Below are positions 25,601-34,243 of a stretch of 55,559 nt of DNA, piece after piece. A program made the position numbers and the translations under genes. How positions within the stretch are numbered: the first letter of the stretch is position 1; every line of letters begins with the position of its first letter. Location: assembly GCA_964537875.1 (NCBI GenBank), contig CAZIDN010000021.1, forward strand, positions 1 to 55,559. The letters are read 5' to 3'. Source of the DNA: JAPKZH01 sp964537875. GTDB lineage: Bacteria > Acidobacteriota > Aminicenantia > Aminicenantales > UBA4085. A model generated the notes under the pieces. It did no database searches. It saw only the letters and a list, made by a program, of their open reading frames with translations, and was not told where the DNA came from.

Positions 25601-25968
25601 GTGCCTTCAGGGAGCATGTCCCGGGCGGTGTCGAGCGCTTCCCGGGTATGGAGAAGCGTAAAATTCATATCCGCTCCCCAGTCGAATTCGAGCGTCAAGA
25701 AGGACACGCCTTCCTTGGAAACGGATTCGACCCGTCTCAGACCGGGGATGCGGCTGACGCCGGCTTCGAGACGCGCCGTCACCAGCGTTTCGATTTCTTC
25801 AGGAGCGACGCCGGGGTACTGGGTCATCACTGAAATGCGGGGATAGCTGATATTCGGCATGAGATCGACGCTCAACTGCCGCAGGGAAACAACCCCGAGC
25901 AAGCAGATCGCTATGAAAAACATCCAGGTCGTCACCGGCCGGTCGATGGCAAGTTTCGCGATTTTCAT
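22693..25968 (-). CDS. RND efflux pump, inner-membrane subunit (first of two), with a cytoplasmic insertion
   Basis: A 1091-residue HAE1 family transporter. The N-terminus is KIAKLAIDRPVTTWMFFI. The TM4 motif is MLDDCADVVSEN with D398-D399, the acidic pair used for proton relay. TM10 reads VVDDAIVEIDFIN, with two Asp where most relatives have VNN or a Lys. Between TM6 (ends near residue 484) and TM7 (starts near 597) there are about 110 residues rich in aromatics and Leu/Lys, against about 40 in AcrB. It starts about 220 bp after the last beta-propeller gene and is followed by a second RND gene, so both pumps probably share the upstream adaptor and TolC. Confidence 0.92.
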   Translation of the reverse strand: MKIAKLAIDRPVTTWMFFIAICLLGVVSLRQLSVDLMPNISYPRISVMTQYPGVAPEEIETLVTARLEAGVSRIPGLRRVESVSKEGVSFLTLEFDWGADMNFTLLHTREALDTARDMLPEGTDNPVIIPMDPQSKPILVLAVSGESNLLELKSFAEELVKPRLEQIEGIGSAEITGGIEREIQIEINPRLLALYGLTIDEVASRVDAFNQNLQGGTIRKGMFKYAIRVVGEFESVNEIGEINLKTTKEKGVIRLKDIAQIKDAIKERQGMTRLDRIESIGILVHKEAGANTVKVTRLAKQIIDQIKKENPKTNIFIVSEQAGYIESVIKAVSGEIIQGAILVFLVVFLFLQEWKSPIIINVVIPISIIATFNLLYFCNITLNIMSLGGLALGVGMLDDCADVVSENIFRHRSLGKSPPEAALIGTKEVGGAVTATMLTTVVVFLPIIYVRGVAGPLFKDAALTVTFSLVASLLVSLTLLPMLQARKLKFGSVALKPGLDSGGASHKWTSSRSKLGFLLYPWKGLQWLLYKILKGIYLVLNFLASYLTQLLGLVFHYLALPFKPIIKFVFRVFNSVYLPFRTRYQGWLVWSLDHKVKIGLTALIFFGVTFYIGALLPREHMPPIKATSFELQMKTPVDYSLEQSADIVSALEQSLKAMPPVKVTFSQIGIVSGMESSSSDISLNSARIFVEVDKSSQLEPTLENLRRRLADYPDVSYTVAREESALAEFLAFSSAQIVLKVQGLELSRLKVISQEFVERLKNIGGLVDLNTNIGEGKPEFRVKIRKDALERYANLSPSVITNYLVNAVRGKRATQFSEMEKKYDVYVRFDESSRATIEALLDGQLPYQNTLIPLRDLVTVEPARGPQEIRRENQQREILIMANLHDAKISQVVPAINEQIRRTPLPEGYQIVFGGEQEEMKKSFQSLVLALLLATLLTYMIMAAQFESLLHPFLVMLTLPMGAAGAFVSLYIGRQSINVMSIIGMVVLVGLVVDDAIVEIDFINQLRKSGKRLRESVVEGCMTRLRAILMASLDTVAGLIPMSLGLARGSELLKPLGIVVAGGLLFSTLLTLILIPVVYEWVEQRKEKSLQ

Positions 25969-26190
25969 CGTCTTTTTCCCTTTATCTAAAGGACGTTTCT
26001 CTCTTGAGGCGCCGGCTGATAGCTTGGAAAGAGCGAAATGAGAAGGAGGACCATTCTAAAATTGTTTTATTCGCCGCCGTCCATCGGATATCCACGGGCC
26101 ATAAAAATGATCCCCAGCCAAACCCTTTTATCAGGGAAGGCAGAAAGGCGCCTCGCCGGGCAGTCTCTTGAGAATTAACCTTGATTAGGT

Positions 26191-27390
26191 TCATTTCTCG
26201 ATGATCTTATACTGGTAATATTTCACGCCCCGATCACGGTCGAACAAAAAGAGGTTGTCCCCGATGATGCGGATGCTGTCCGAAAAATGATTGAGGGGAA
26301 TCTCGCCGAGCAGAATGCCATCGGCGGCAAATATCTCCAGCTTATACATATCCGTTGTCCGCAGGTCTGTATTGCCGATTGTCTTTTTCGTAACGCCGGC
26401 CGGAGTGCCGCTCACGTAATGAATGATTTCTTCCTCTTTTTTTATTTGCCGGTTCAGAGTCAAAGCCCAGACCCTGCCCTTTTCGTCAACAGCGATTCCG
26501 TTTGAACACCGGTTCATCTTCGGCGGAAAAAAAGTTTGGCTTGTGGCAGTAACCTCCAACCTTCCTTTTTTAATAAGTTCTGCGCTGTAGTTCAGCGCGC
26601 GATCGACCTTCCATATAAGCTCGGCGTCCGGTGAATATTTTTCGATCCGGTTTTGATAAGAGAAGCTCAGATAAATATTGTCATTTTTATCGACCTCAAA
26701 AAGAGCCCAATTCCCGACCTCATTCGTGACATCTTCTTTATAATCGAACATTTCTCCGAATTCTTTTAGGACCTTCATCTGGGAATCGATCAGCTTGAGC
26801 AATTTGGGAAGGCTTTTGCGCTTTTCAAAAAATGCACCGCGTCGGAAACTGCTACTGGCGACGAATAGCCCAGATCTTAATACTCGGACTTTTTGCAAAT
26901 CACGCTTAATCGTATGAATAATCTTGAAATCCTTTCCTTCCGGAGCCAAAATTTGAAGTCGCCCTTGATTGGAGTCCAAGACATAGAGATATCCTTTGGC
27001 ATCAATATCGAGCGAGGAGGGAGAAGTAAATTCGCCGGGCCCCTGCCCTTTTCGTCCGATCGTCGCAACATACTTCCCTTCCGGGCTAAATTTCTGAATT
27101 CGCTGATTTTCAGAGTCCAGAATATAGATATTGCCGGCTGAATCCATCGCGATGTCGGAAGGGGAATTAAACGCCAGGTTCTCATCTTCGGTATCGACAT
27201 CACCAATCGTCCTCACAAGCTTGATGGCCACCTCCGGATTCTTCCCCCATTTTCCGACCTTCTCATTATGAACAACGCGCAGGCCATCGATCGTTTCAGT
27301 CTTTTGAGGATAGGCAGTTATCACGGCAAAAAGATAAACGACACAAAAAACGCCCGCAATAAGGATTCCTCTTACAAAAAGTTTCTTCAT
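26191..27390 (-). CDS. Secreted 6-bladed beta-propeller protein 1
   Basis: A 399-residue protein with an N-terminal signal or anchor helix (GILIAGVFCVVYLFAVITAY). The body holds NHL-like blades: SPSDIAMDSAGNIYILDSEN, then QRIQKFSPEGKYV, then IGRKGQGPGEF, and again SLDIDAKGYLYVLDSNQGR. These proteins are placed in the 6-bladed beta-propeller group and act as binding scaffolds; no ligand is known. It is the third of three consecutive propeller genes and lies directly before the RND pumps in the same direction. About 220 bp of AT-richer DNA without a gene separate it from the pump. Confidence 0.82.
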   Translation of the reverse strand: MKKLFVRGILIAGVFCVVYLFAVITAYPQKTETIDGLRVVHNEKVGKWGKNPEVAIKLVRTIGDVDTEDENLAFNSPSDIAMDSAGNIYILDSENQRIQKFSPEGKYVATIGRKGQGPGEFTSPSSLDIDAKGYLYVLDSNQGRLQILAPEGKDFKIIHTIKRDLQKVRVLRSGLFVASSSFRRGAFFEKRKSLPKLLKLIDSQMKVLKEFGEMFDYKEDVTNEVGNWALFEVDKNDNIYLSFSYQNRIEKYSPDAELIWKVDRALNYSAELIKKGRLEVTATSQTFFPPKMNRCSNGIAVDEKGRVWALTLNRQIKKEEEIIHYVSGTPAGVTKKTIGNTDLRTTDMYKLEIFAADGILLGEIPLNHFSDSIRIIGDNLFLFDRDRGVKYYQYKIIEK

Positions 27391-27424
27391 TTTTAATTTA
27401 ATCCTTCTATTTATATTCGCTCCT

Positions 27425-28540
27425 TCATTTCAGCCAAGTCACGGCATATCGCTTCACGGTTTGATAGCCTTCGTCGTCCTCCTCCAGAGAATAGAGTTTT
27501 CCTTTCTTCAAAATGACCGGCGTTAGCTTCAGCGGAACTCTGGCCAGGAACTTCCCTTCTTCATCAAAAATGTCATATAAAAATTTCTTCCCGCCTTCCG
27601 TTTTTTCCCAGCTCTGGACAAATATCCTGTTTTGATCATCCAAGAAAAACCGCCGATAAGCAGAGTGGTACTTCGGAAAGTCAAATTTAATATTGATGCC
27701 GGGAGGCGTATCCTTGGTTTGTTCCTTTTTTTCATCCTCCGTGACTTCCACGGGATCATATTTGCGACTAATCCTCTTGATGAGCTTATTCTGCAGGTTG
27801 AATACCTGGATCTCATAATCTTCTGGATACCCATAAACAATCTTATCGTCTTGGTCAATCTCCCAATAGGCAATAGCCATAAATGGATTTAAAGCGACAG
27901 GAGTAGGAGCCGGCGTCTTGGACAGAATGGCGATGAGCTTCATATCAGGTCCGAATTTCTTGAAGAGATATTGCGAGCCCTTGGGATCCACTACGCCTTC
28001 TGTGACATAAATATAGCCTCGGGAATCCGTGCGCACCCTGAGGCCCCAAGTCTCTTTCAGAGATAAATTTCTCAAGAATTTCCCATCCAGAGCAAAAATC
28101 GAAAGCCGGCGACTAATCTCCTGAACAATGATTTCTTTCGTTGTTTTGTTGATGGAAATCGACTGTGGAAGTTCTAATTCGCCCGGTCCCTGGCCGCTCC
28201 GTCCGAATGTCCTAATATATTTCCCGTTCTTATCGAAGATCTTTATATGGGCTTCCTTAGAATCAAGGACATAGACATTTTCGGCATCATCGATCGCGAA
28301 TGTTCTTATCTGCGAAAACGCATTATTTCCTTGCGCCTCGGCCCCGCCAATCGACAATTCTTCCTTGAAGGCCAGGATATTCTCCTTGTAGAGCGGCTCC
28401 TTGGGATTCTTGACGACGATGACATCGCCTTCCTTTGTGATCGATCCTTTCCACCGCGGCTTTTGTTCAGCAAGAGCGATTACAAAAAGCAGTAAGGCGC
28501 CGATACCCCCTGTTAGGATCACTTTAATCTTTTGCCTCAT
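27425..28540 (-). CDS. Secreted 6-bladed beta-propeller protein 2
   Basis: A 371-residue protein from the ATG at 28540, which has a GGGGGAGG site; an in-frame ATG at 28558 overlaps the preceding stop (ATGA) and is the alternative. The signal peptide is KVILTGGIGALLLFVIALA. Propeller blades show as IRTFAIDDAENVYVLDSKEA, HIKIFDKNGKYIRTFG, RSGQGPGELELPQSISINK and FFLDDQNRIFVQSW. The GQGPGE motif is shared with its two neighbours and the lipoprotein at 32972-34108. It is probably periplasmic or surface located. The function is unknown. Confidence 0.82.
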   Translation of the reverse strand: MRQKIKVILTGGIGALLLFVIALAEQKPRWKGSITKEGDVIVVKNPKEPLYKENILAFKEELSIGGAEAQGNNAFSQIRTFAIDDAENVYVLDSKEAHIKIFDKNGKYIRTFGRSGQGPGELELPQSISINKTTKEIIVQEISRRLSIFALDGKFLRNLSLKETWGLRVRTDSRGYIYVTEGVVDPKGSQYLFKKFGPDMKLIAILSKTPAPTPVALNPFMAIAYWEIDQDDKIVYGYPEDYEIQVFNLQNKLIKRISRKYDPVEVTEDEKKEQTKDTPPGINIKFDFPKYHSAYRRFFLDDQNRIFVQSWEKTEGGKKFLYDIFDEEGKFLARVPLKLTPVILKKGKLYSLEEDDEGYQTVKRYAVTWLK

Positions 28541-28554
28541 TGGCCCTCCCCCTT

Positions 28555-29643
28555 TCATTCCCGTATTTTGTATTTGATCAACAAATAGTTTTCCGCTTTA
28601 TCTTTTTCTAAAATAAAGGCTGTATCTCCATAAGGATTGAGGAGTGTTCGTCCGGCGCCGAGATAAAAGTTATCGATAAACCGGCCTTGACTGTCGAAAA
28701 CATCAAACAAGTCCCCTTTTTCTTTGTCGCTTGTCGAGGTCTTTACCCAAAGGGAATCTTTATTAATAAACAATCCTGAGACATCGATCTCATATTTAAT
28801 TTTCGGAGCGCCATATTTTTTATAAAAATTCTCTTCCCAACCCCGTTCTTTGTATTTGACGCTTGGGTATTTTCTTTTAAAACGATTCACAACTTGGCCT
28901 TTATTCAAATCGAGGGCTTCAATGAGATAGTCCCGTGTATGGCTCACGTATAAGCGATTGCCGTCCTCGCTTAAAATAGAAGCCCACCGTGTCCAGGACG
29001 TAATCTCGTTTGGCCAGAAAAACATTTGTCTTTGAAAAACATAGCTTTCGTTTTCTGACTTTCCGTCCTGCGAAACTAACCTGATAGCACACGGCATATC
29101 TTGAAGCTTGGATTTTCTTTCGGAGGGAAGAGGAAAGATATCTTTTAAAAAAACAAGCCAATTTTTGAAGACGCCATAAAATCCGTTATAGGGTCCGGAC
29201 TCTATCCGCACTTGTTTGATGAGTTCGCCATTCAAATCCTTTCGAATCATCTTGAGGGCCATAAAATCATAAATATAAATCTCGTTGTCATGGAGAAAAT
29301 AAGCAAAATCACTCTCGATTTCTCCAGGGCCCTGGCCTTTTTTAAAGAGATTTTTAATGAATTTCCCCTCCGGCGTAAATTTTAGCAATTCATTTTCATC
29401 CGCAAGAAGTATATGGCCATCCGAAGACATCCTCAATTCTCCGGGATATTTAAAATAAAACTGGCCACTCTGATCGGTGATGCGCCAGATTTCTTGAAGC
29501 TTGAGGACTCGCCCGGCATTTTTAGCCGGCGGCTTTTCGAGATTTTCAATGATAGTCTGGCCGCTCGCCAGTAAAGACCATATCGAAATTGACAAAAGCA
29601 CAACAATGACATCTCGAAATAAGCCGCCGATTTGTTTCCTCAT
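28555..29643 (-). CDS. Secreted 6-bladed beta-propeller protein 3
   Basis: A 362-residue protein from the ATG at 29643, which opens a signal peptide (DVIVVLLSISIWSLLASGQ). An in-frame ATG at 29679 overlaps the TolC stop by 11 bp and has an AGGA site, so the start is not settled. Blade sequences include ELRMSSDGHILLADENELL, KFTPEGKFIKNLF and KKGQGPGEIESDFAY. The end overlaps or nearly overlaps propeller gene 2. It starts 25 bp or less from the TolC gene, which argues strongly for co-transcription with the efflux genes. Confidence 0.8.
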   Translation of the reverse strand: MRKQIGGLFRDVIVVLLSISIWSLLASGQTIIENLEKPPAKNAGRVLKLQEIWRITDQSGQFYFKYPGELRMSSDGHILLADENELLKFTPEGKFIKNLFKKGQGPGEIESDFAYFLHDNEIYIYDFMALKMIRKDLNGELIKQVRIESGPYNGFYGVFKNWLVFLKDIFPLPSERKSKLQDMPCAIRLVSQDGKSENESYVFQRQMFFWPNEITSWTRWASILSEDGNRLYVSHTRDYLIEALDLNKGQVVNRFKRKYPSVKYKERGWEENFYKKYGAPKIKYEIDVSGLFINKDSLWVKTSTSDKEKGDLFDVFDSQGRFIDNFYLGAGRTLLNPYGDTAFILEKDKAENYLLIKYKIRE

Positions 29644-29668
29644 TCCCCTCTCACATCGTAGCGCCGAG

Positions 29669-31261
29669 TCAAAATTCATAATTCCTGAACTTGAGTCCTT
29701 TGGATTTCAGCGTCGTCCCCATGACCCGCTCCAGGTTGGCCACCGCCATCTTGTAGTTGATCAGAGCCTGGATTTCCTGAATTTTGGCGTTGGTCAGCTG
29801 GCTTTGATAGCTCAACAGCCATTCAATCGTGCCCAGGCCAAGCTGGTATCTCTGCATTTCAGCCGCCAGCCGCTTCTCTTGAAGTTCTCTAGAAGCCGCC
29901 GAGGTTATAATTTTCCTCTCGCTGTTCTGCAGCTCTTTAATGGCTTGAGCAACTTCGTAGGCAATGGATTGTTTCTGCTTTTCGAGCCCAACCAGGCTTT
30001 GTTCCTGCTCGATTTTAGCCCTGGCCAGGGTTGCCCTGGAAAAAACATTCCCCAGGGGAACGTTCATAGTAAGATTGACTGACCAATTCTTATAGGTTGT
30101 CCTGAGGGCCTCCTTCAAAGCATCCACCCGGCTGCCTTCGACCTTACCAACGAGAATCCCCGTGAATGGGTTATTGTCTTGGTAGAGATACTTGATGCCC
30201 GATTGCCCCGGACTCCACATATTGAACATCAAATCCAGCTGGGGAAGGAGTTGGTTTTTGGCGTAACTGATGTCGTTGGCGTTGTTCTCAAGTTGTTTTT
30301 CGGCCTGGACGATTTCCGGCCTCTGTCCAAGAGCCGCTTGGACGGCCTCTTCATACCTGATTTGCTTCATTTCGATGACGGGCTTGTCCGAAGGGATGAG
30401 AGATCTGGCAGACATCGCCGCCGCAGAAGGAAGGTTCAAGATTTTTTTGAGATTCGCTTCATACTGTTCCACCTGCATCCTGTAGGAGAGGACATAGTCT
30501 TCATTCCGGGCGACTTCGACTTCGGAATTCAGGACTTCAACGGCCGATTTCGCCCCGACCCGCGCCGCCTCCCTGTTTCGTCTAAGAATTTCCCGGCTCT
30601 GCTCCAGCGAAGATTCCTGGACTTTCAAGTTCTCGATAGCCGAGTACAGATTCCAATACGCCTGTTCGACATCATAGATCGTTTGGATAAGCTTGGCCTT
30701 GAGCGCGGAAACAGAGACATCTCTATGGTTTAAGGCCTGGAGTGTGCTATACCGGTTAGCCTTCGGGCCGAAGTCTTTGAGAAGAGGCTGGGCGAGCCTG
30801 AGTCGAAATTCGCTATTATAAGACGGGTTAATGACCTGGAAAGCCCTTCCTGTATTGATCATAGAATTCGTAAAAGAGAGGGTTGCGCTCCCGCCCGTAA
30901 TGATTTTCTGGGTTAAATCGAAAGAATAGGAATCAAATTTATATGGGTAGCTTGTTCCTTCAACACCCCAGCCCCCGAGAATAGTCTGTTTCTGATTGAA
31001 ATAGCTGAGGTTGAATTCGGGCATGAATTGTTCTTTAGATAAGGAGATCGAGGCGTCATTAATATCCGGATTGAACGCTTCGATGGACAGGTCGAGGTTG
31101 TTGGCGAGCGCGCTGGCGATGCATTCTTTAAGGGTGAGAGAGAGCTTTCCCGCTTTTTGCTCCTGGGAGTATATCTGAGGCAGGCAGAAAAATAATGCTA
31201 ATAACACCGAAAAAATTGTTACCAAGGCCGCCTTGGTGGCAACTCGAATTTCTTTTTTCAT
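29669..31261 (-). CDS. TolC family outer-membrane efflux channel
   Basis: About 530 residues with a signal peptide (ALVTIFSVLLALFFCLPQIYS). It has the duplicated TolC pattern of long helices: LTLKECIASALANNLDL near the start and YEEAVQAALGQRPEIVQAE in the second half. PLLKDFG and SLEQSREILRRNREAARVGA are typical of the helical barrel. It forms the outer-membrane exit duct of a tripartite pump. The ATG at 31261 has a strong AAAGGGGGG site; an in-frame ATG lies 15 bp upstream. It starts 27 bp after the adaptor stop and is followed immediately by propeller gene 3. Confidence 0.9.
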   Translation of the reverse strand: MKKEIRVATKAALVTIFSVLLALFFCLPQIYSQEQKAGKLSLTLKECIASALANNLDLSIEAFNPDINDASISLSKEQFMPEFNLSYFNQKQTILGGWGVEGTSYPYKFDSYSFDLTQKIITGGSATLSFTNSMINTGRAFQVINPSYNSEFRLRLAQPLLKDFGPKANRYSTLQALNHRDVSVSALKAKLIQTIYDVEQAYWNLYSAIENLKVQESSLEQSREILRRNREAARVGAKSAVEVLNSEVEVARNEDYVLSYRMQVEQYEANLKKILNLPSAAAMSARSLIPSDKPVIEMKQIRYEEAVQAALGQRPEIVQAEKQLENNANDISYAKNQLLPQLDLMFNMWSPGQSGIKYLYQDNNPFTGILVGKVEGSRVDALKEALRTTYKNWSVNLTMNVPLGNVFSRATLARAKIEQEQSLVGLEKQKQSIAYEVAQAIKELQNSERKIITSAASRELQEKRLAAEMQRYQLGLGTIEWLLSYQSQLTNAKIQEIQALINYKMAVANLERVMGTTLKSKGLKFRNYEF

Positions 31262-31288
31262 GTTCCCCCCTTTCAAATTGAGGGACGA

Positions 31289-32569
31289 TTATTTGATCGT
31301 GACGCGGGCGTCATGGGCCAGTGTGAAATGTCCTTCGGTGATGACCATTTCACCTTCATTCAGACCCTCGCCGGGATTTGCACCGGGCAGAATTTCCGCG
31401 TAGTTTTCGTTTTCGAGCCCGATCTGGACATATCGCCATTTGGCCAGGCCGTTTTCGACCACGAAGACGAGCTTCCGTCCGCCCCGGACCAGGATGGCCT
31501 CTTGAGGAACGATCAGCTTGTCCTTGTAGATCTCGGATTCAATCTCCACTTCCGCATGCATCCCCGGCTTGAGTTCTTCGGTCGGGTTGTTGACAGTGAT
31601 ATGGACGGAGCAAGTTTTATCCTCGGAGTTGACGATGGGGCTGATCGCTTCGACGACGCCCTTGAAAACCTTCCCCGGATAGGCGCTAAAACGCAAATCG
31701 ACTTCACGGCCGACCTTCATCTTGCCGATCTCGCTCTCAAGCACCTTGGCCTTGACCTTGATCTGGCTGATATTGACCAGCGTGAAAAGCTCCTGGCCGG
31801 TAGAGATATGCTCTTTGGGCGATATTTTGATCTCCGTGATGATACCGGAAAACGGCGCCCGGATTTTGGTTTTGTCCAGCTCCATTTGGGCTATTTTGAC
31901 ATCGATCTCGGACTGGGTCAGGTTGGTGGCCATGATTTCGTCTTTCTTGCTGCCGGCCTCGATCAAAATCAGCTCATAGTCTTTCTGGGCTTTATCAAAG
32001 TCAATCTGGGAGATCAGGCCTTTTCGGAACGCCTCGTCCGCTTTATCAAAATTCGCCTTGGCCTTATTGAGTTTATCTAGGCCGGCCCGGTTCGGTGCAG
32101 TTTCTGGCGCTGCAAATTGTTTTTCCAGGAAGAGGTCTGAGAGAAGCTTCAAGCGGAGCGATTGCTGTTTCTCCAGTCTGAGCCTGTATTCGAGATCATC
32201 GAGTTCCAGCAGGACATCGCCTTCTTTTACATGCTTGCCCTCGACGACGTTCAGGTTTTTGGCGAGGCCGCTGACCTCGGCTTTGATAGCAATCTTTTTG
32301 TCGGTAAAAGCCTCGCCCGGCGACTTCAATCGAATGATGATCTCGCCCTTCCTGGCAGGGACGGCTTTGACAGGAAGAGGCGCCGCTTCGGCCTTTTCCT
32401 GGGGAGTGATCCCGCCTGAAGGAGTGCCGGCGGGCTGAGTCGCAGTAGCGGTATCACTCCCTGGTTTTGGCGGTGCATTGGAGCCCTTTTTAACGAAAAG
32501 AAAATAGCCAAAGACTCCAATGGCAATAACAAGCAATGAAATAGTCAACACCCTTTTTGGTATCACCAT
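31289..32569 (-). CDS. RND efflux periplasmic adaptor (membrane fusion protein)
   Basis: A 426-residue HlyD/AcrA-type adaptor. An N-terminal membrane anchor (VLTISLLVIAIGVFGYFLFV) is followed by a Pro/Thr-rich linker, then the lipoyl half (KAEVSGLAKNLNVVEGKHVKEGDVL), a helical hairpin rich in Lys/Glu/Leu, the second lipoyl half (IRAPFSGIITEIKISPKEHIS) and beta-barrel and membrane-proximal domains ending TEGHFTLAHDARVTIK. There is no lipobox. It is the first gene of the operon. The 402-bp space before it is the likely promoter region. Confidence 0.9.
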   Translation of the reverse strand: MVIPKRVLTISLLVIAIGVFGYFLFVKKGSNAPPKPGSDTATATQPAGTPSGGITPQEKAEAAPLPVKAVPARKGEIIIRLKSPGEAFTDKKIAIKAEVSGLAKNLNVVEGKHVKEGDVLLELDDLEYRLRLEKQQSLRLKLLSDLFLEKQFAAPETAPNRAGLDKLNKAKANFDKADEAFRKGLISQIDFDKAQKDYELILIEAGSKKDEIMATNLTQSEIDVKIAQMELDKTKIRAPFSGIITEIKISPKEHISTGQELFTLVNISQIKVKAKVLESEIGKMKVGREVDLRFSAYPGKVFKGVVEAISPIVNSEDKTCSVHITVNNPTEELKPGMHAEVEIESEIYKDKLIVPQEAILVRGGRKLVFVVENGLAKWRYVQIGLENENYAEILPGANPGEGLNEGEMVITEGHFTLAHDARVTIK

Positions 32570-32971
32570 GTTAACCCTCTCCAGCTTTGACGCTGAAATT
32601 CACCTATATTCCCTGAAAACAAAAGCGGTATTCGCTTTTATTACGCCTGCTTGAGCAAAATCGTTGCTTTTGGCAAAGGTAATTGTATAAAAAGTAACAA
32701 ATAAAGGCGGCAAAGTCAAAATTACGGCTTCGCTTATATAAAGACAGTCGGCGCCGCGAATTATTCCCAGTCTGCGGCAAATTTATCCATCCATTCCTAA
32801 TTAACAGGCATTAATGCATATTTTGTGCCTGATTTGCCAAGGCGATTCTTTTCTTTAAAATGCCTTTGGTCGCCAAGACAATCTTTTTTTTTGGACTCGT
32901 GATGAAAAGGCTGAAATCAAAAATAATTTACAGGTGTAAAATAGTTTTACGGGAGAGTTCTTTGCCAATCA
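32570..32971. other. Gene-free 402-bp spacer upstream of the efflux operon
   Basis: AT-rich compared with its surroundings and without a credible gene on either strand. On the minus strand TTGCCG, 18 bp, TATACA is a weak promoter candidate for the adaptor gene, about 115 bp upstream of its start. A CAGGCA/TGCCTG inverted repeat encloses a GCATTAATGC palindrome around 32806-32830 and could be an operator. No regulator gene is next to it. I see nothing else. Confidence 0.4.
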
Positions 32972-34108
32972 TCATTTCCAGGATAGCTTATAAACCACCA
33001 ATTCCTTATAGCCATTTTCCTTCTCCCCAAGACGATAGAGACGGTTTTTCCTAACTTTAACGGAAAATGAACGTGGGGAGGAAAGTTTTTTCTCATTGGC
33101 AAGGCTCATTCTTCCGATGAAGGCTCCCCCTGGATTAAAGATATCGTACATAAATTCGCCGGGACTTCCTCCGGCTTCATAGGTCAAAACGAACAGCCGT
33201 CCTTCATCGTCGCTAAACAATCCTCGAAAAGCGGGCCAGTGTTCCGTAAAATAGAAATTATTGCGCAAGGGATCATCTTTCGGCCAAAGCTCGAAATAAT
33301 TCTGCTTGACATCTTCCGTGACAGCCACCGGCTTGTATTCTTTTCTAATTTTTCTCAATAGATTCCCCTCAAAGCCATAGACACCGATATCGTACCCTTT
33401 GGCCGTGTTTCCGATATAGATTTTATCGCTCCCTGTCCTATAAATCAGCAGGTCTCTATTCACGGGGCACCGGATGTTCATGGCATTTGGATATTGAAAT
33501 TGATCAAGGGTTTTTATATTTAGAAATTCAGAATTGCACACCCCGACGAATTGTTGGCGATATTCCGGCGTATCCTCTCCCCAAAAAACAAAATAGCTTC
33601 CATTGGTTAGAGGGATTGGGCTAAAGTTTCTTTCCAGGCGCATTTCCCTGAGGAAATGTCCGTCTCCGTCATAGACGAGAAATTTCGGCTTGGAAGGATC
33701 TTTGGCCATCAGCTCGTCCTTGGGATTGATCAATACCGTTCCTCCGTATTCTAGCTCACCCGGCCCCTGGCCGAACCGCAAAAAAGATTTAATAAAATGC
33801 CCTTGCGGGTCAAATTTGAAGACAAAATTCTCTTTGGTCTGCCACTGAATGATGAAAATATTTCCTTGGTCATCGACATCAAATGTTTCGATATCGGTCA
33901 ACCCGATCTTTAACAAATCTTCCCTTTCGATATCGATAGAAAAAACCTTCTCAAGAACAGGTGTGCTAGCTTCGCCTTTGATGAGGTAGGGCTGGAGATA
34001 ATTCAGGACAACCTCAACGCCGTCTTCCCGGGTTTTATCGATTTTGGACTGGCTCTGGCAGCCATATAAAAGAAAAAAACATAGCCATAGAATAAAAGCC
34101 TTTTTCAT
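32972..34108 (-). CDS. 6-bladed beta-propeller lipoprotein
   Basis: A 378-residue protein with a lipoprotein signal peptide (ILWLCFFLLYGC, lipobox LYGC). It should be acylated and anchored in the membrane. Blade repeats include VDDQGNIFIIQWQTKENF, KFDPQGHFIKSFL and RFGQGPGELEYGG, the same GQGPGE blade as in the three propellers of the efflux operon. GGAGGGGAAT precedes the ATG. It lies between the ABC permease gene (135 bp upstream) and the efflux operon spacer, all in the same direction. Function unknown; it could belong to either system. Confidence 0.82.
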   Translation of the reverse strand: MKKAFILWLCFFLLYGCQSQSKIDKTREDGVEVVLNYLQPYLIKGEASTPVLEKVFSIDIEREDLLKIGLTDIETFDVDDQGNIFIIQWQTKENFVFKFDPQGHFIKSFLRFGQGPGELEYGGTVLINPKDELMAKDPSKPKFLVYDGDGHFLREMRLERNFSPIPLTNGSYFVFWGEDTPEYRQQFVGVCNSEFLNIKTLDQFQYPNAMNIRCPVNRDLLIYRTGSDKIYIGNTAKGYDIGVYGFEGNLLRKIRKEYKPVAVTEDVKQNYFELWPKDDPLRNNFYFTEHWPAFRGLFSDDEGRLFVLTYEAGGSPGEFMYDIFNPGGAFIGRMSLANEKKLSSPRSFSVKVRKNRLYRLGEKENGYKELVVYKLSWK

Positions 34109-34243
34109 ATTCCCCTCCTCTCTACAGGAAGTCTCCTCTCTTTAAAAAGATCTTACTCTTCTAATATATTACGACAAACCGAGACCGGATGTTTAAACTT
34201 CCGGCCAAACCGACCTCGGGTATTCGTTGCCGGAGCTGAAAAG

